Shown: positions 1 through 7,964, counted from the first letter of the stretch. The stretch is 64,000 nt of DNA from Pseudoalteromonas sp. T1lg75 (GCF_002964705.1 NZ_PQCD01000036.1:1-64000), one strand, 5' to 3'. Notes: generated by a model from the sequence alone, not told the origin. Numbers and translations are program-made.

Positions 1-4
1 GGCG

Positions 5-484
5 TTAAAAACACTATGAGAACAATTTCCATATTTCTAGCTTTACTGGTTCCTTTTTCGCTAAAGGCTGATTTTAAACCTGAGAAAGTCGATCCCAGTC
101 TTACTATTATTTCACAAGGCTTTAGTTATCGTGTCTTAGTTTATTCGGTGTGTTCCCCAGAGCATTGTTGGAGTGAGACTTATTTACAATCCGTATCTTA
201 TGGGGATGAAGAGCCCAAAATATTGTGCAGCAAGAAGCTTGAAGAAATGGCTTATGGGCACTCTATTAGTAAAGTGGAGTGGAGTGGGGATGTTGAAAAT
301 CCAATTGTATCCCTGTCTGCTCAAGCGTCGCATGGCGGTTTCGAACCTCGTATAATTACACTAAAGCCAAAAGCTGGTTGTACATATGTTATTGAAGGTG
401 CGTCGACAACTGGTTTTTAACAATCACAAGCAGCCGACGCAAAACCGCGCACTTCGTTTCGGTTTTGGTCGGCTGTTGTAAGCG
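5..484 (+). mobile_element. Integron gene cassette 1 (480 bp)
   Basis: The window opens with GGCGTTAAAA, which reads as the end of an upstream attC; the predicted recombination point is between bases 4 and 5. The unit holds one gene (16-420) and ends in an attC whose cut point is between 484 and 485. The decisive sign is that the left attC core GTTAAAA (4-10) has its exact reverse complement TTTTAAC at 415-421, as expected when a cassette's own 5' end completes its attC in the circular form. The gene starts 11 bases inside the cassette and its stop codon lies in the attC, which is the usual compact design. Confidence 0.85.
16..420 (+). CDS. Cassette-borne secreted protein of unknown function
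   Basis: A 134-residue protein that I do not recognise. Residues 1-18 form a clear signal peptide (MRTIS, then a hydrophobic core, then SLKA before DF), so the mature protein of about 116 residues should be periplasmic or extracellular. It has four cysteines after the signal (near residues 46, 51, 71 and 122), including a CSPEHC pair that could form a disulfide. There is no lipobox and no second membrane segment. The ATG sits 11 bases from the cassette boundary with no clear Shine-Dalgarno, so translation may depend on upstream transcripts. It is flanked by attC sites on both sides. Function unknown. Confidence 0.8.
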   Translation: MRTISIFLALLVPFSLKADFKPEKVDPSLTIISQGFSYRVLVYSVCSPEHCWSETYLQSVSYGDEEPKILCSKKLEEMAYGHSISKVEWSGDVENPIVSLSAQASHGGFEPRIITLKPKAGCTYVIEGASTTGF

Positions 485-490
485 TTATAA
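415..490 (+). repeat. attC recombination site of cassette 1
   Basis: The site runs from R'' TTTTAAC (415-421) to R' GTTATAA (484-490), 76 bp in all. Between them CAGCCGAC and GTCGGCTG form inverted arms, with a second inner pair AACCG/CGGTT. This matches the imperfect palindrome that IntI recognises as a folded bottom strand. The stop codon of the cassette 1 gene overlaps R''. Confidence 0.85.
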
Positions 491-1022
491 AGCACAAGGA
501 ACGTATGAGTTTATCCATCGGTTGTTCTCCAAATGAACAAGTAGAGATCACTGTAGAAAAGTACCAACACTCTCCCAGTGGCGAGTCTTTTGATGATAAC
601 TGGCTTCTTTGCTCTGTTAGTGTTTCATTCGGAAGCTTTAGTGGTAAATTTTCTGCCAGTTTCCAAACCTATGATTTCGTTAAATTCTCTAAAGAAATAC
701 AAAAACTCTATTCTTGCTTAAAAGGTACAGCTACATTTGACAGCCTTGAGGGGCAACTTGAAATCAAATTAGTTGGGAATGGAAGAGGTGGAATAGAATT
801 AGAGGGAAATTGCATGGACAGTGTTGGTGTTGGAAATGAGCTTAAATTCTCTAGTGGGTTTGATCAAACCTATCTCCAATCTATCATCGAAGACCTAGAT
901 GAAATTTTAAAGGGTTTTCCCGTACGTGCTTTATAACAAGCTAATTAATAAGGACAAAAAACAGTTGGCTGTTTTCGTTCCTCAACATTTTAGCCAACAA
1001 TTTTTTGCCCATTATTAGGGCG
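485..1022 (+). mobile_element. Integron gene cassette 2 (538 bp)
   Basis: It begins TTATAAAGC directly after the cut point at 484/485 and ends at 1022/1023. The start core GTTATAA (484-490) is the exact reverse complement of TTATAAC (931-937) in its own attC. This is an independent repeat of the pairing seen in cassette 1. It carries one gene (505-936) in the same orientation, so the array is read left to right and the integrase and attI should lie to the left of the window. Confidence 0.85.
505..936 (+). CDS. Cassette-borne cytoplasmic protein, possibly immunity-like
   Basis: A 143-residue protein with no signal peptide or membrane segment. It is rich in beta-forming residues with alternating Phe/Ser stretches, and ends in a helical segment with the pattern DQTYLQSIIEDLDEIL. 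The layout (a W-x-L-C-x-V strand, an F-x-G strand, a helix with L/F-x-K-E-I-x-K-L, a C-terminal DQTYL helix) reminds me of small WapI-type immunity proteins, but I could not verify this. The ATG has a good Shine-Dalgarno (AAGGA at 496-500). The stop codon at 934-936 lies inside the attC R'' box. Function unproven. Confidence 0.75.
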   Translation: MSLSIGCSPNEQVEITVEKYQHSPSGESFDDNWLLCSVSVSFGSFSGKFSASFQTYDFVKFSKEIQKLYSCLKGTATFDSLEGQLEIKLVGNGRGGIELEGNCMDSVGVGNELKFSSGFDQTYLQSIIEDLDEILKGFPVRAL

Positions 1023-1028
1023 TTACCG
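931..1028 (+). repeat. attC recombination site of cassette 2
   Basis: The site runs from R'' TTATAAC (931-937) to GTTACCG (1022-1028), 98 bp. The arms CTAATTAATAAGG...GTTGGCT and AGCCAAC...CATTATTAG pair over about 25 positions with a few mismatches, leaving a short terminal structure. Size and form resemble the long attC repeats of Vibrio and other marine superintegrons. It differs from the cassette 1 attC in both length and arm sequence. Confidence 0.85.
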
Positions 1029-1230
1029 AATAAATACTCTAACGTGTTTTTGTCCAAAAAAGGGCTAGCTTGAACGTCCGCTATATTGGTTTTATTAGTT
1101 GTGTGAAGAAGTAGCTGAATGGCTCTAATTGGCACAAACCGGAAAATAGTAGTTGGTAACTTTTTAGCAATTTCACTTCAAAACTATGTCAGCTTATACT
1201 TCAAACGACAAATTCCTTGTTGTGTTAATT
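1023..1230 (+). mobile_element. Possible decayed third cassette with degenerate attC
   Basis: The sequence after the second attC starts TTACCGA. The expected partner CGGTAAC is matched 6 of 7 by TGGTAAC at 1154-1160, followed 64 bp later by GTTAATT (1224-1230), which would give a 77-bp attC. Inner arms pair poorly (GCAATTT against the complement GGAATTT). No credible gene lies inside. This may be an old cassette at the distal end of the array, or simply flanking DNA. From 1231 to 1407 I see nothing beyond the tonB leader. Confidence 0.3.
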
Positions 1231-1407
1231 TCAACGCTTCTATCAATGTGAATTGCTTTGTGACTCCTGTTTACGGCCAACCTTAGTTGGGCCAAAGCAA
1301 GCTCTATGCAAAAATCTTAAAAATATTTTCACCCCTTTTCATACCCCCATGCGTTTTCTTACTAAGCACCTTACTTGTCAGGGTGTCAGTTTTTAAGGGG
1401 AAAGAGC

Positions 1408-2091
1408 ATGGAAAATACATTGAATATTACTCATGGCGCTCACCAGAGTGGCACATACGAACCGGGTTTTGAGCCCAGCCATAATCTGATTGCACCAGGT
1501 TTTAAGGCGGTTGCCTTTGCGTTAGCCGCTGCGGCGATCACCTTGGCGACCTTTAGCTTTATGGTGTCGCTATTGACCGCAGAGCAACGTGCGCCCGTTG
1601 AGGTGTTTGACGATGTCATTGTGGAAATCATGGAGCCGCCTAAGCACACCGAGGTGATCAAAAAAACCAAGCCGGTGCCACCTAAGGTTGAGCCAAGACC
1701 GCAGGCAAGACCAAGCCTGGCTGCGGAACCTGGTGATGAGGTGCTGACGTTAGCGCCGACATTGCCGGATGTGGGCACCGAGATGTCGGACTTGGGGGAA
1801 TTTTCATCCATGTCTCGCGATACCGCCATGCCCTTGGTGCGGGTACCGCCGCAATATCCAGCGACCGCCGCCCGTGAGGGGATCGAAGGTTATGTCATAC
1901 TGAGCTATGATATTTCCCCAACCGGTCAGGTTATCAATGCTAAGGTAATTAGCGCCGAGCCCAAGCGGATTTTTGATCGTGAGGCCCTTAAGGCGCTGAG
2001 TAAATGGAAGTTTAGCCCTAAGGTTGTGGAGGGTGTGGCTAGGAGCCAGCCCAATCAACAGGTAAGATTAGACTTTAACTTGCAAAATTAG
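1408..2091 (+). CDS. TonB family energy-transducing protein
   Basis: A 227-residue TonB-type protein that would couple the inner-membrane proton gradient to outer-membrane receptors. It has a cytoplasmic N-terminus, one membrane anchor (about residues 33-57), a proline/lysine/glutamate-rich periplasmic spacer (about 70-105), and a C-terminal TonB domain (about 140-226) with the typical PPQYPATAAREGIEGYV start and a W-K-F motif near residue 208. I chose the ATG at 1408 because AAGGGG lies 7 bases upstream; an in-frame TTG at 1375 would add 11 residues without a better ribosome site. No exbB or exbD is nearby. It heads a tonB, sigma, anti-sigma group, so it may serve a specific receptor or signalling role. 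Several TonB paralogues exist in such genomes, so no symbol is given. Confidence 0.85.
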   Translation: MENTLNITHGAHQSGTYEPGFEPSHNLIAPGFKAVAFALAAAAITLATFSFMVSLLTAEQRAPVEVFDDVIVEIMEPPKHTEVIKKTKPVPPKVEPRPQARPSLAAEPGDEVLTLAPTLPDVGTEMSDLGEFSSMSRDTAMPLVRVPPQYPATAAREGIEGYVILSYDISPTGQVINAKVISAEPKRIFDREALKALSKWKFSPKVVEGVARSQPNQQVRLDFNLQN

Positions 2092-2149
2092 TCGCCTAGG
2101 GCGCCACCCTGGATTTGAGCCTAGGGTGTTGCCGATTTAAGGAGTGAAG

Positions 2150-2770
2150 ATGCTAAAAGCGGTTGCCACACGGATATTTGCGCCTCTGTCGCCAAACTAT
2201 AGCCACTATAGTGATGAGCAATTGGCGCAACTGGCCGCCGACAGCGCCAAGGCACGGGATGTCTTGGTGCTCAGGCTAAGCGACGATGTGCTGTATTTTT
2301 TGCAGGCCCAGTTAGTGTCCTTAAGTGAGGATAGCCATACGCGGCGGCAATTGGCGCTCGATTTATTGCATGAGGTGTGGTTGCGCTGGTTGGCCCAGCC
2401 ACAACGCTTTAGTGTGCAACAGCAGGGCAGCTTTAAGGCCTGGTTATTTAGCCTGGCCCGCAATCAGGTGATTGATTATGCCCGCAGGCAAAAGCGTCAT
2501 CTACCGGTAGAAGAATGTCTTCAAGAGCCTAATTTGCACCTCGACGCCCAGCATATAGAGGGACTGATCATGGCCGCCACCGAGCAGCAATTAACAGCGG
2601 CGATAGCAGATTTGCCGCACTTACAACGCGAGGCCTTAACCTTGCAACTTGAGGGTTTTAGTTTGCAGGAAATTGCCCAGATCACCGCCAGCGCCCAAGA
2701 GAGTGTAAAAACCCGATTGCGCTATGCACGCGCAAAAATCGCCGCCACCATGGTCAAAGGAGCTCAGTAA
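2150..2770 (+). CDS. ECF-like RNA polymerase sigma factor
   Basis: A 206-residue sigma-70 family protein. Region 2 covers about residues 55-115, with DLLHEVWLRWL and the SLARNQVIDYARRQKRH stretch that contacts the -10 element. Region 4 covers about 140-200, with L-P-x-x-Q-R-E-A-L-T-L, G-F-S-L-Q-E-I-A and the recognition helix VKTRLRYARAKI. The ATG at 2150 follows AAGGAG at 2139; a GTG two codons earlier overlaps that site. Its stop overlaps the start of the next gene (TAATG), so translational coupling to a membrane protein suggests a sigma/anti-sigma pair. The upstream neighbour is a TonB protein, but no FecR or FecA is seen. Confidence 0.85.
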   Translation: MLKAVATRIFAPLSPNYSHYSDEQLAQLAADSAKARDVLVLRLSDDVLYFLQAQLVSLSEDSHTRRQLALDLLHEVWLRWLAQPQRFSVQQQGSFKAWLFSLARNQVIDYARRQKRHLPVEECLQEPNLHLDAQHIEGLIMAATEQQLTAAIADLPHLQREALTLQLEGFSLQEIAQITASAQESVKTRLRYARAKIAATMVKGAQ

Positions 2771-3384
2771 TGGCAAACCGCGGATCAGACAAACTGGCCC
2801 AATGGCAGCAACAGCAAAAACAACAAAGCGCCCTGCAGGCACAGGAGAAAAAAGCCTTGTTGTCGGCCCTCGACTCAAGCCCCCGTAATCGCCGTAGCTG
2901 GTGGCATCAGGGTCAGTGGCTGATGGCCTGTGTGGCCTTATTTACCCTGGTGTCGGTAACCTGGCAGGCGGCAAAGCAAGAGCATGCGCCCCTGTATAGC
3001 GTTGAGAGTTATACGCGCATGGAAATTTTTGACCTCGCCGGTGGTGAGCAGCGCATGCGCGTCAGCAACACGGTACCGGCGCAACTGCGCAGCATAGATC
3101 AAGCCGAGCTGCAGCTGGCAAATCAGCTGCGGGTGCAGCATCAGGCCTATGCGGTTGAGCCGGAGCAGGAGCCGATACGCTTAGTGCGTTTAGTGCAAAG
3201 CGAAGGGGATTGGTTGTTGGCCGATTGCCGGCAACAGGTGTTGATCGCCTTGAGCTCGGAACTGTTGAAACGAGTAGAGCACCCTGGAGTGAAATTGCAA
3301 TCCGGCACCTTGTTGGCCTTGTCTTTTGACAATAACGGGCAGCTGGTGGCAATACAGGGAGCGGGCAAGCATCAGCAGTGCTGA
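2770..3384 (+). CDS. Probable membrane-bound anti-sigma factor
   Basis: A 204-residue protein with a Gln/Lys-rich cytoplasmic N-terminus (residues 1-45), one membrane helix (about 48-67) and a periplasmic C-terminal domain of about 135 residues. The start overlaps the sigma factor stop by one base, which is typical of sigma/anti-sigma pairs. No zinc-binding H-x3-C-x2-C motif is present, so it is not a ZAS-type anti-sigma. The assignment rests on position and topology rather than on a recognised domain. The gene ends before a hairpin at 3397-3419. Confidence 0.6.
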   Translation: MANRGSDKLAQWQQQQKQQSALQAQEKKALLSALDSSPRNRRSWWHQGQWLMACVALFTLVSVTWQAAKQEHAPLYSVESYTRMEIFDLAGGEQRMRVSNTVPAQLRSIDQAELQLANQLRVQHQAYAVEPEQEPIRLVRLVQSEGDWLLADCRQQVLIALSSELLKRVEHPGVKLQSGTLLALSFDNNGQLVAIQGAGKHQQC

Positions 3385-3396
3385 GGTAAGAGAGGT

Positions 3397-3425
3397 CAGG
3401 CGCTAAAGTGTAGCGCCTGGTTGTG
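3397..3425 (+). terminator. Hairpin terminator between convergent genes
   Basis: CAGGCGCTA and TAGCGCCTG form a 9-bp perfect stem with a 5-base loop, followed by a T/G-rich stretch. It lies between the sigma/anti-sigma operon and the oppositely oriented DUF3108 gene, so it may act on both. The T-tract is weak. Confidence 0.5.
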
Positions 3426-3435
3426 TGTTCTCAGA

Positions 3436-4236
3436 TTAGTGGGTTGCGGTACCCGACGTGTACTTGGCCAACTCCACCTGGAATTGTTCAACGCCGTCTT
3501 TGCCCTTGTACATGCGCACCATCATGTGGTCCATGCTCGGTGCAAACCAGGCAATGGCTTGGCGCTTATCGTTGTCGTACACCCGTTTCACCTTAATGGT
3601 TTCCACATTGCCTATGGGCAGGGTAATGGTTTCGTTGCCAACCACCTCGAATTGATACTCTCGGTCATTGCCTTTTTTATCCACTATGGGGTAGCTGAAC
3701 TTGGTTTCGCCCTTGCTCAGCGCTTGACGTAGCGAGATCTGGTAAGAGAGTACGTCCTGGAAGTTTTGGTTCCAGGTGCATTCGAGCGGGTATTTGGACT
3801 GGTTGCTGAACACCTGCTGTTGCTGGTGATCAAAGCTGATCTTATAGGTTTTATCCGGACCTGTCCCGGTGCGCTCAAGCACATAATCAACGGGTAATAC
3901 GGTGCCGTCGACAAATTTAAAACGGCTGCTTTCCTGGCGCTCGTCGGAGAAGATCATCCACTCAATTTCGCTGTGGTAGCTCAATTCATACAGGTTATCA
4001 TCGACGCGAGTAAGGCTACGTTGCGCGGCACCATGGCGTTCTCCCTGACGGGTCACTATGTATTCGGCGCGGTATTCGTTGAGGGTAATTTGCGGCGCGG
4101 GGTTGGCGTCTTGTTGCTCGGCGTGAGCAAGATTGATACCGCAGCCAAGGACTGCGGCAATCAATAATTTAGCTGTCCAAGTGCGCGTTGAGGTCGGCGC
4201 CTTGGCTTGGAAGGGTGTTGTTATCGAGCACTGCAT
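3436..4236 (-). CDS. DUF3108 domain periplasmic protein
   Basis: A 266-residue protein of the DUF3108 family, whose members sit beside purN in many Alteromonadales. Residues 20-39 look like a signal peptide ending in AHA, and the rest is a beta-rich domain (LNEYRAEYIV start, then Y-E-L-S-Y-H-S and WFAPSMDHMMVRM) expected in the periplasm. The ATG at 4236 overlaps purN by 68 bp and gives a long n-region. A TTG at about 4158 after the purN stop would give a very short signal, so the true start is uncertain. Overlap and orientation imply an operon purM-purN-DUF3108. The molecular role is unknown. Confidence 0.8.
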   Translation of the reverse strand: MQCSITTPFQAKAPTSTRTWTAKLLIAAVLGCGINLAHAEQQDANPAPQITLNEYRAEYIVTRQGERHGAAQRSLTRVDDNLYELSYHSEIEWMIFSDERQESSRFKFVDGTVLPVDYVLERTGTGPDKTYKISFDHQQQQVFSNQSKYPLECTWNQNFQDVLSYQISLRQALSKGETKFSYPIVDKKGNDREYQFEVVGNETITLPIGNVETIKVKRVYDNDKRQAIAWFAPSMDHMMVRMYKGKDGVEQFQVELAKYTSGTATH

Positions 4237-4840
4237 AGTTATCTTCCATTTTCAGTCGTTGTTCGCTGAACCACTTAACCACCAACGGATAGATAATATG
4301 TTCTTGTGCATGAACCTTCTGCGCCAAGCTGTCAGCCGTGTCATCACTTTCGATGGCCACCTGTGCTTGAACTATCACAGGTCCGCCGTCGAGCTCTTCG
4401 GTCACAAAATGAACGCTAACGCCATGCACTTTATCGTTTGCATCTAACGCACGCTGGTGGGTGTTCAGCCCTTGGTACTTAGGCAACAGGGAAGGGTGAA
4501 TGTTCAACATTTTCCCTTTAAATTTTTGCACTAAGCCAGCTGTTAGAATACGCATAAATCCAGCTAATACAACACAGTCGGGTGAAAAACTATCAATCAG
4601 TTCACCTAGGGCCACGTCATATTCTTCGCGTGAGGCAAACGCTTTGTGGTCTAACACTTTTGCTTCGATACCAGCCTTTTTAGCTCGCTCTAGGCCGAAC
4701 GCGTCGGCCTTATTGCTGATCACCGCGCAGATTTCAGCGGGAACTGTACCCGCTGCAACCGCATCAATGATGGCCTGTAGGTTAGAGCCACTGCCCGAAA
4801 TAAGTACAACGAGTCGGGCGAGGTCCTGGCCTGGTGTCAT
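4169..4840 (-). CDS. purN: Phosphoribosylglycinamide formyltransferase (PurN)
   Basis: A 223-residue enzyme that transfers the formyl group of 10-formyl-THF to GAR in purine synthesis. The N-terminal nucleotide site VVLISGSGSN is at residues 11-20. Catalytic Asn113 and His115 lie in MLNIHPSLLPKYQG, and Asp151 in ELDGGPV. Length fits the family (E. coli 212), with a short C-terminal extension. The start overlaps the purM stop by one base, so the two are translationally coupled. Confidence 0.96.
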   Translation of the reverse strand: MTPGQDLARLVVLISGSGSNLQAIIDAVAAGTVPAEICAVISNKADAFGLERAKKAGIEAKVLDHKAFASREEYDVALGELIDSFSPDCVVLAGFMRILTAGLVQKFKGKMLNIHPSLLPKYQGLNTHQRALDANDKVHGVSVHFVTEELDGGPVIVQAQVAIESDDTADSLAQKVHAQEHIIYPLVVKWFSEQRLKMEDNYAVLDNNTLPSQGADLNAHLDS

Positions 4841-5892
4841 TATTGCGCACCGCCAAGGATTTCAACTTGCTCTTCGCCAGCTGCTGCATCTTGGATTTCA
4901 CCGATGTGCCAGGCGTTTTCGCCCGCATCTTTAAGAATGCTCAGGCTTTGCTCTAGCTTGTCGGCAGGAACCACAAGTACCATGCCTACACCACAGTTAA
5001 AGGTCCGGTACATTTCGTGCGTTTCAATGTTGCCGTTTTCTTGTAGCCAGTTGAATACCGTTGGCCACTGCCAGCTGTCGCCCTTGATCACGGCTTTAGC
5101 CGACTCAGGCAATACGCGTGGGATGTTTTCCCAGAAACCACCGCCTGTGATGTGTGAAAGCGCGTGTACGTCTACTTGCTTAAGTAGCTCAAGTACCGGC
5201 TTAACATAGATGCGTGTCGGTTCAAGCAGGTGCTCGCCTAGGGTCTTGCCTTCAAATTCGCTGTTAGTGTCGGCGCCAGATACTTCAAGAACCTTACGGA
5301 TCAATGAGTAACCGTTTGAGTGAGGGCCACTAGAAGCAAGGGCGATAAGCTGATCACCGGCAGCAACCTTAGTGCCGTCGATAATGCCTTCTTTTTCTAC
5401 CACACCCACACAGAAACCAGCCATGTCGTAGTCGTCGCCTTCGTACATGCCAGGCATTTCAGCGGTTTCACCACCGATAAGGGCACAACCAGAAAGCTCA
5501 CAACCCGCGCCGATACCGGTTACTACGTCGGCAGCCGTGTCTACGTCTAGTTTGCCGGTGGCATAGTAATCAAGGAAAAATAGTGGCTCGGCACCTTGAA
5601 CGATAAGGTCGTTAACACACATGGCAACCAGGTCGATGCCTACGGTGTCGTGTTTTTTAAGGTCGATAGCAAGGCGCAATTTAGTGCCCACACCATCGGT
5701 ACCGGCAACTAAAACAGGCTCTTTATAGCCAGTCGGTAGCTGACATAGCGCACCAAAGCCGCCGATGCCGCCCATCACTTCAGGACGTTTGGTCTTTTTC
5801 ACAACGCCTTTAATGCGTTCTACTAGGGCGTTACCCGCATCGATATCAACGCCGGCATCTTTGTAGCTAAGAGACTGTTTTTGTTCGCTCAC
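4840..5892 (-). CDS. purM: Phosphoribosylformylglycinamidine cyclo-ligase (PurM)
   Basis: A 350-residue AIR synthetase, which closes the imidazole ring of FGAM using ATP. It has the family start [13 protein letters not shown], the glycine-rich GGIGGFGA and [10 protein letters not shown] near residues 40-70, the metal-binding [20 protein letters not shown] near 140, and [13 protein letters not shown] near 245. The length matches E. coli PurM (345). It is the first gene of the purM-purN-DUF3108 operon. No PurR-type operator is obvious in the 366-bp leader, which instead holds two palindromic repeats. Confidence 0.97.
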   Translation of the reverse strand: MSEQKQSLSYKDAGVDIDAGNALVERIKGVVKKTKRPEVMGGIGGFGALCQLPTGYKEPVLVAGTDGVGTKLRLAIDLKKHDTVGIDLVAMCVNDLIVQGAEPLFFLDYYATGKLDVDTAADVVTGIGAGCELSGCALIGGETAEMPGMYEGDDYDMAGFCVGVVEKEGIIDGTKVAAGDQLIALASSGPHSNGYSLIRKVLEVSGADTNSEFEGKTLGEHLLEPTRIYVKPVLELLKQVDVHALSHITGGGFWENIPRVLPESAKAVIKGDSWQWPTVFNWLQENGNIETHEMYRTFNCGVGMVLVVPADKLEQSLSILKDAGENAWHIGEIQDAAAGEEQVEILGGAQ

Positions 5893-5955
5893 AGGGTTTC
5901 CTCAAAATTTAATTTAGGGGTGATCAGGGTCTGTTGATCTTTGTTGTTTGTTTCT

Positions 5956-6055
5956 GCAGCAGTTTGTAGCGCATTTGTACAAGGCGGCACATGTATGGTG
6001 TAGTTATTCTACATGAACATGTAACAACACAGTAGAAATGCGCTACAAACGCTGC
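5956..6055. repeat. Large intergenic palindrome, copy A
   Basis: Arms 5956-5977 (GCAGCAGTTTGTAGCGCATT...) and 6034-6055 are near-perfect inverted copies about 22 bp long, separated by a 56-base centre that contains a TAGTTATTCTACATG core. This has the form of a MITE-like or REP-like element. It lies between the purM and cmoB genes, which are both on the minus strand, and could form a long hairpin in the transcript. Confidence 0.65.
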
Positions 6056-6062
6056 CCTGTGG

Positions 6063-6161
6063 GTTCATCTAAACGCCTCCTGCTCTGTGTTGCTCGCTAT
6101 GTACATAGAATGACTATGCAGTATAACGAGCGTCGTGATCAGAATGCGTTTAGATTGAACA
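6063..6161. repeat. Large intergenic palindrome, copy B
   Basis: Arms GTTCATCTAAACGC (6063-6076) and GCGTTTAGATTGAAC (6147-6161) are inverted copies with one extra base. The centre carries CATAGAATGACTATGCAG, which in reverse complement resembles the core of the palindrome 8 bp upstream. The two elements appear related and stand back to back. The remaining sequence to 6258 holds nothing I recognise. Confidence 0.6.
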
Positions 6162-6258
6162 TAAAGTAAACCACAAAGATAAACAGGCCCTCTAAACGCC
6201 GGGCATTTTACAGCAAATGCCGCGGCTTAGCTAGGAAAAGGAGGACCTTTGTCCTTGT

Positions 6259-7227
6259 TTATGCGGTGGCCACAATAACCGCTCTTAATGGTGCCGGATA
6301 GCCCTCAATGGTCTTGTTTGGATCATTAGGGTCCAGGAAATCGGCCAGGGATTCATTTTCCATCCATTCGGTGCGGCGCTGCTCGTCGAGCGAGGTTTGG
6401 TCGGTGTCGACGACGCGAATATCCTTAAAACCAACACGGCGCATCCACAGCATCAGGGCCTCTGTGCTGGGGATATACCAGACATTACGCATTTTTGCGT
6501 ATCTGTCTTCGGGCACCAGCACGGTATTGATATCGCCTTCAATTACCAGGGTTTCCAGCACCAACTCACCGCCTTTACGCAACTGGGCACGCAACTGGGC
6601 TAAAAAGTCGATAGGTGAGCGGCGGTGATACAATACGCCCATGGAAAAGACCGTATCAAAGGCCTTTAGCTCGGGCAGTTGCTCTACCCCTAAAGGCAGC
6701 AGGTGCACCGCCGGATCTGGATTATAGTTTTTAATGGTCTGGAATTGGCACAGGAAGAGATCGCTTGGGTCGATGCCCACTACCAGCTCGGCACCTTCGC
6801 CGCGCATACGCCACAGGTGATAGCCGGAGCCACAGCCGATATCCAGCACCTTGCGACCATGCAGTGGGCTGATATGAGGTAAAACACGATCCCATTTCCA
6901 GTCGCTGCGCCATTCGGTGTCGATGTCAATCCCAAACAGTGAGAAGGGGCCTTTGCGCCAGGGCATAAAACGCTGCAATAAATGAATTAGCTGCTTGCGC
7001 TGGCCCTCGTTAATATCCTCGCTGATGCCCACTTGCACCTGGGTTTGAATATTCACTTCTGAGGCATTCAATTCTGGCAGGTTATTGAGCACTTTTTGCC
7101 ATTTGGGCATATCGCCATGGCGGGCTTCGTCTTGCCAGTGTTGCAGTTGTGCCGGCAGGGTATTGAGCCAATGACTGAGCTCGGTGCAGGCAATATGGCG
7201 ATAGAATTCGTTAAACCATTGATTCAT
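6259..7227 (-). CDS. cmoB: tRNA U34 carboxymethyltransferase (CmoB)
   Basis: A 322-residue enzyme that moves the carboxymethyl group of carboxy-SAM to 5-hydroxyuridine at tRNA position 34, giving cmo5U. The N-terminal helical part leads to a Rossmann SAM-type domain with [15 protein letters not shown] near residue 125 and the [13 protein letters not shown] motif near 195. I chose the ATG at 7227, giving MNQWFNEFY, because GGAAC lies just upstream and the length then equals E. coli CmoB (323). A start at 7263 would overlap cmoA. It follows cmoA by 11 bp, forming the usual cmoAB pair. Confidence 0.95.
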   Translation of the reverse strand: MNQWFNEFYRHIACTELSHWLNTLPAQLQHWQDEARHGDMPKWQKVLNNLPELNASEVNIQTQVQVGISEDINEGQRKQLIHLLQRFMPWRKGPFSLFGIDIDTEWRSDWKWDRVLPHISPLHGRKVLDIGCGSGYHLWRMRGEGAELVVGIDPSDLFLCQFQTIKNYNPDPAVHLLPLGVEQLPELKAFDTVFSMGVLYHRRSPIDFLAQLRAQLRKGGELVLETLVIEGDINTVLVPEDRYAKMRNVWYIPSTEALMLWMRRVGFKDIRVVDTDQTSLDEQRRTEWMENESLADFLDPNDPNKTIEGYPAPLRAVIVATA

Positions 7228-7238
7228 TGTTGTTCCGT

Positions 7239-7964
7239 TTATTTTATGGCGACCATGGAGCAAAAGTTAAAGCATTGATACCACACCTGGGTTTGGCTAA
7301 AGCCAATCTCATTAAGGCGGTTAAGATGCGTGCCTAGGGTGTCGGTGCGCATGACATTTTCAATGGCGGTGCGCTTTTGACTGATCTCCAGCTCGGAATA
7401 GCCGTTGGCTCGCTTAAAGTCATGGTGCAGATCTATCAACAGGTCGTCGACGACTTGGTTTTCACCACGCAGCTTTTCGCTCAACAGTAAAACGCCACCT
7501 GGTTTCAGGGCATTGTAGATTCGACTTAAGAGCGCATGACGTTTTTCCGGCTCGATAAACTGCAGGGTAAAGTTCATCGCCACCACTGAGGCATTCTCTA
7601 ATTTAGCGTCTAATATGTCGCCCAGTTCCACGCTCACCGGTACGGTAGAGCGAAAGCCCTCCAGGTGCAAACGGCAACGCTCAACCATGGCCTCGGAATT
7701 GTCGATGGCAATGATTTCACATCCCGCCTGGTTGAGATTACGGCGCATGCTCAGGGTGACGGCACCTAGTGAGCAGCCCAGGTCGTAGAGGTTGCTGTTA
7801 TCTTGCGCATACTTACCGGCAAGCTTGCCCAGGGTGCTGACTATGGTGGCGTATCCGGGCACCGAGCGCTCGATCATGTCGGGGAATACTTCCACCACTT
7901 TGGCGTCAAAGGTGAAGTCTTTTACTTGTTGTTCTGAGGCGTAAATACTGTCTTTGGCTGACAC
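7239..7964 (-). CDS. cmoA: Carboxy-SAM synthase (CmoA)
   Basis: A 241-residue SAM-binding enzyme that makes carboxy-S-adenosylmethionine from SAM and prephenate for CmoB. It shows the family start of the form DSIYA, then [20 protein letters not shown], the SAM loop [16 protein letters not shown] near residue 60, and [14 protein letters not shown] near 130. The length matches E. coli CmoA (247). It is the first gene of cmoAB, and the region upstream to 8191 has no other gene. Confidence 0.95.
   Translation of the reverse strand: MSAKDSIYASEQQVKDFTFDAKVVEVFPDMIERSVPGYATIVSTLGKLAGKYAQDNSNLYDLGCSLGAVTLSMRRNLNQAGCEIIAIDNSEAMVERCRLHLEGFRSTVPVSVELGDILDAKLENASVVAMNFTLQFIEPEKRHALLSRIYNALKPGGVLLLSEKLRGENQVVDDLLIDLHHDFKRANGYSELEISQKRTAIENVMRTDTLGTHLNRLNEIGFSQTQVWYQCFNFCSMVAIK

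Noticed and set aside
941..1135. 64-codon minus-strand frame overlapping the second attC
   Set aside because: It runs across the attC palindrome, has no ribosome site or recognisable composition, and is best explained as a by-product of the inverted repeat.
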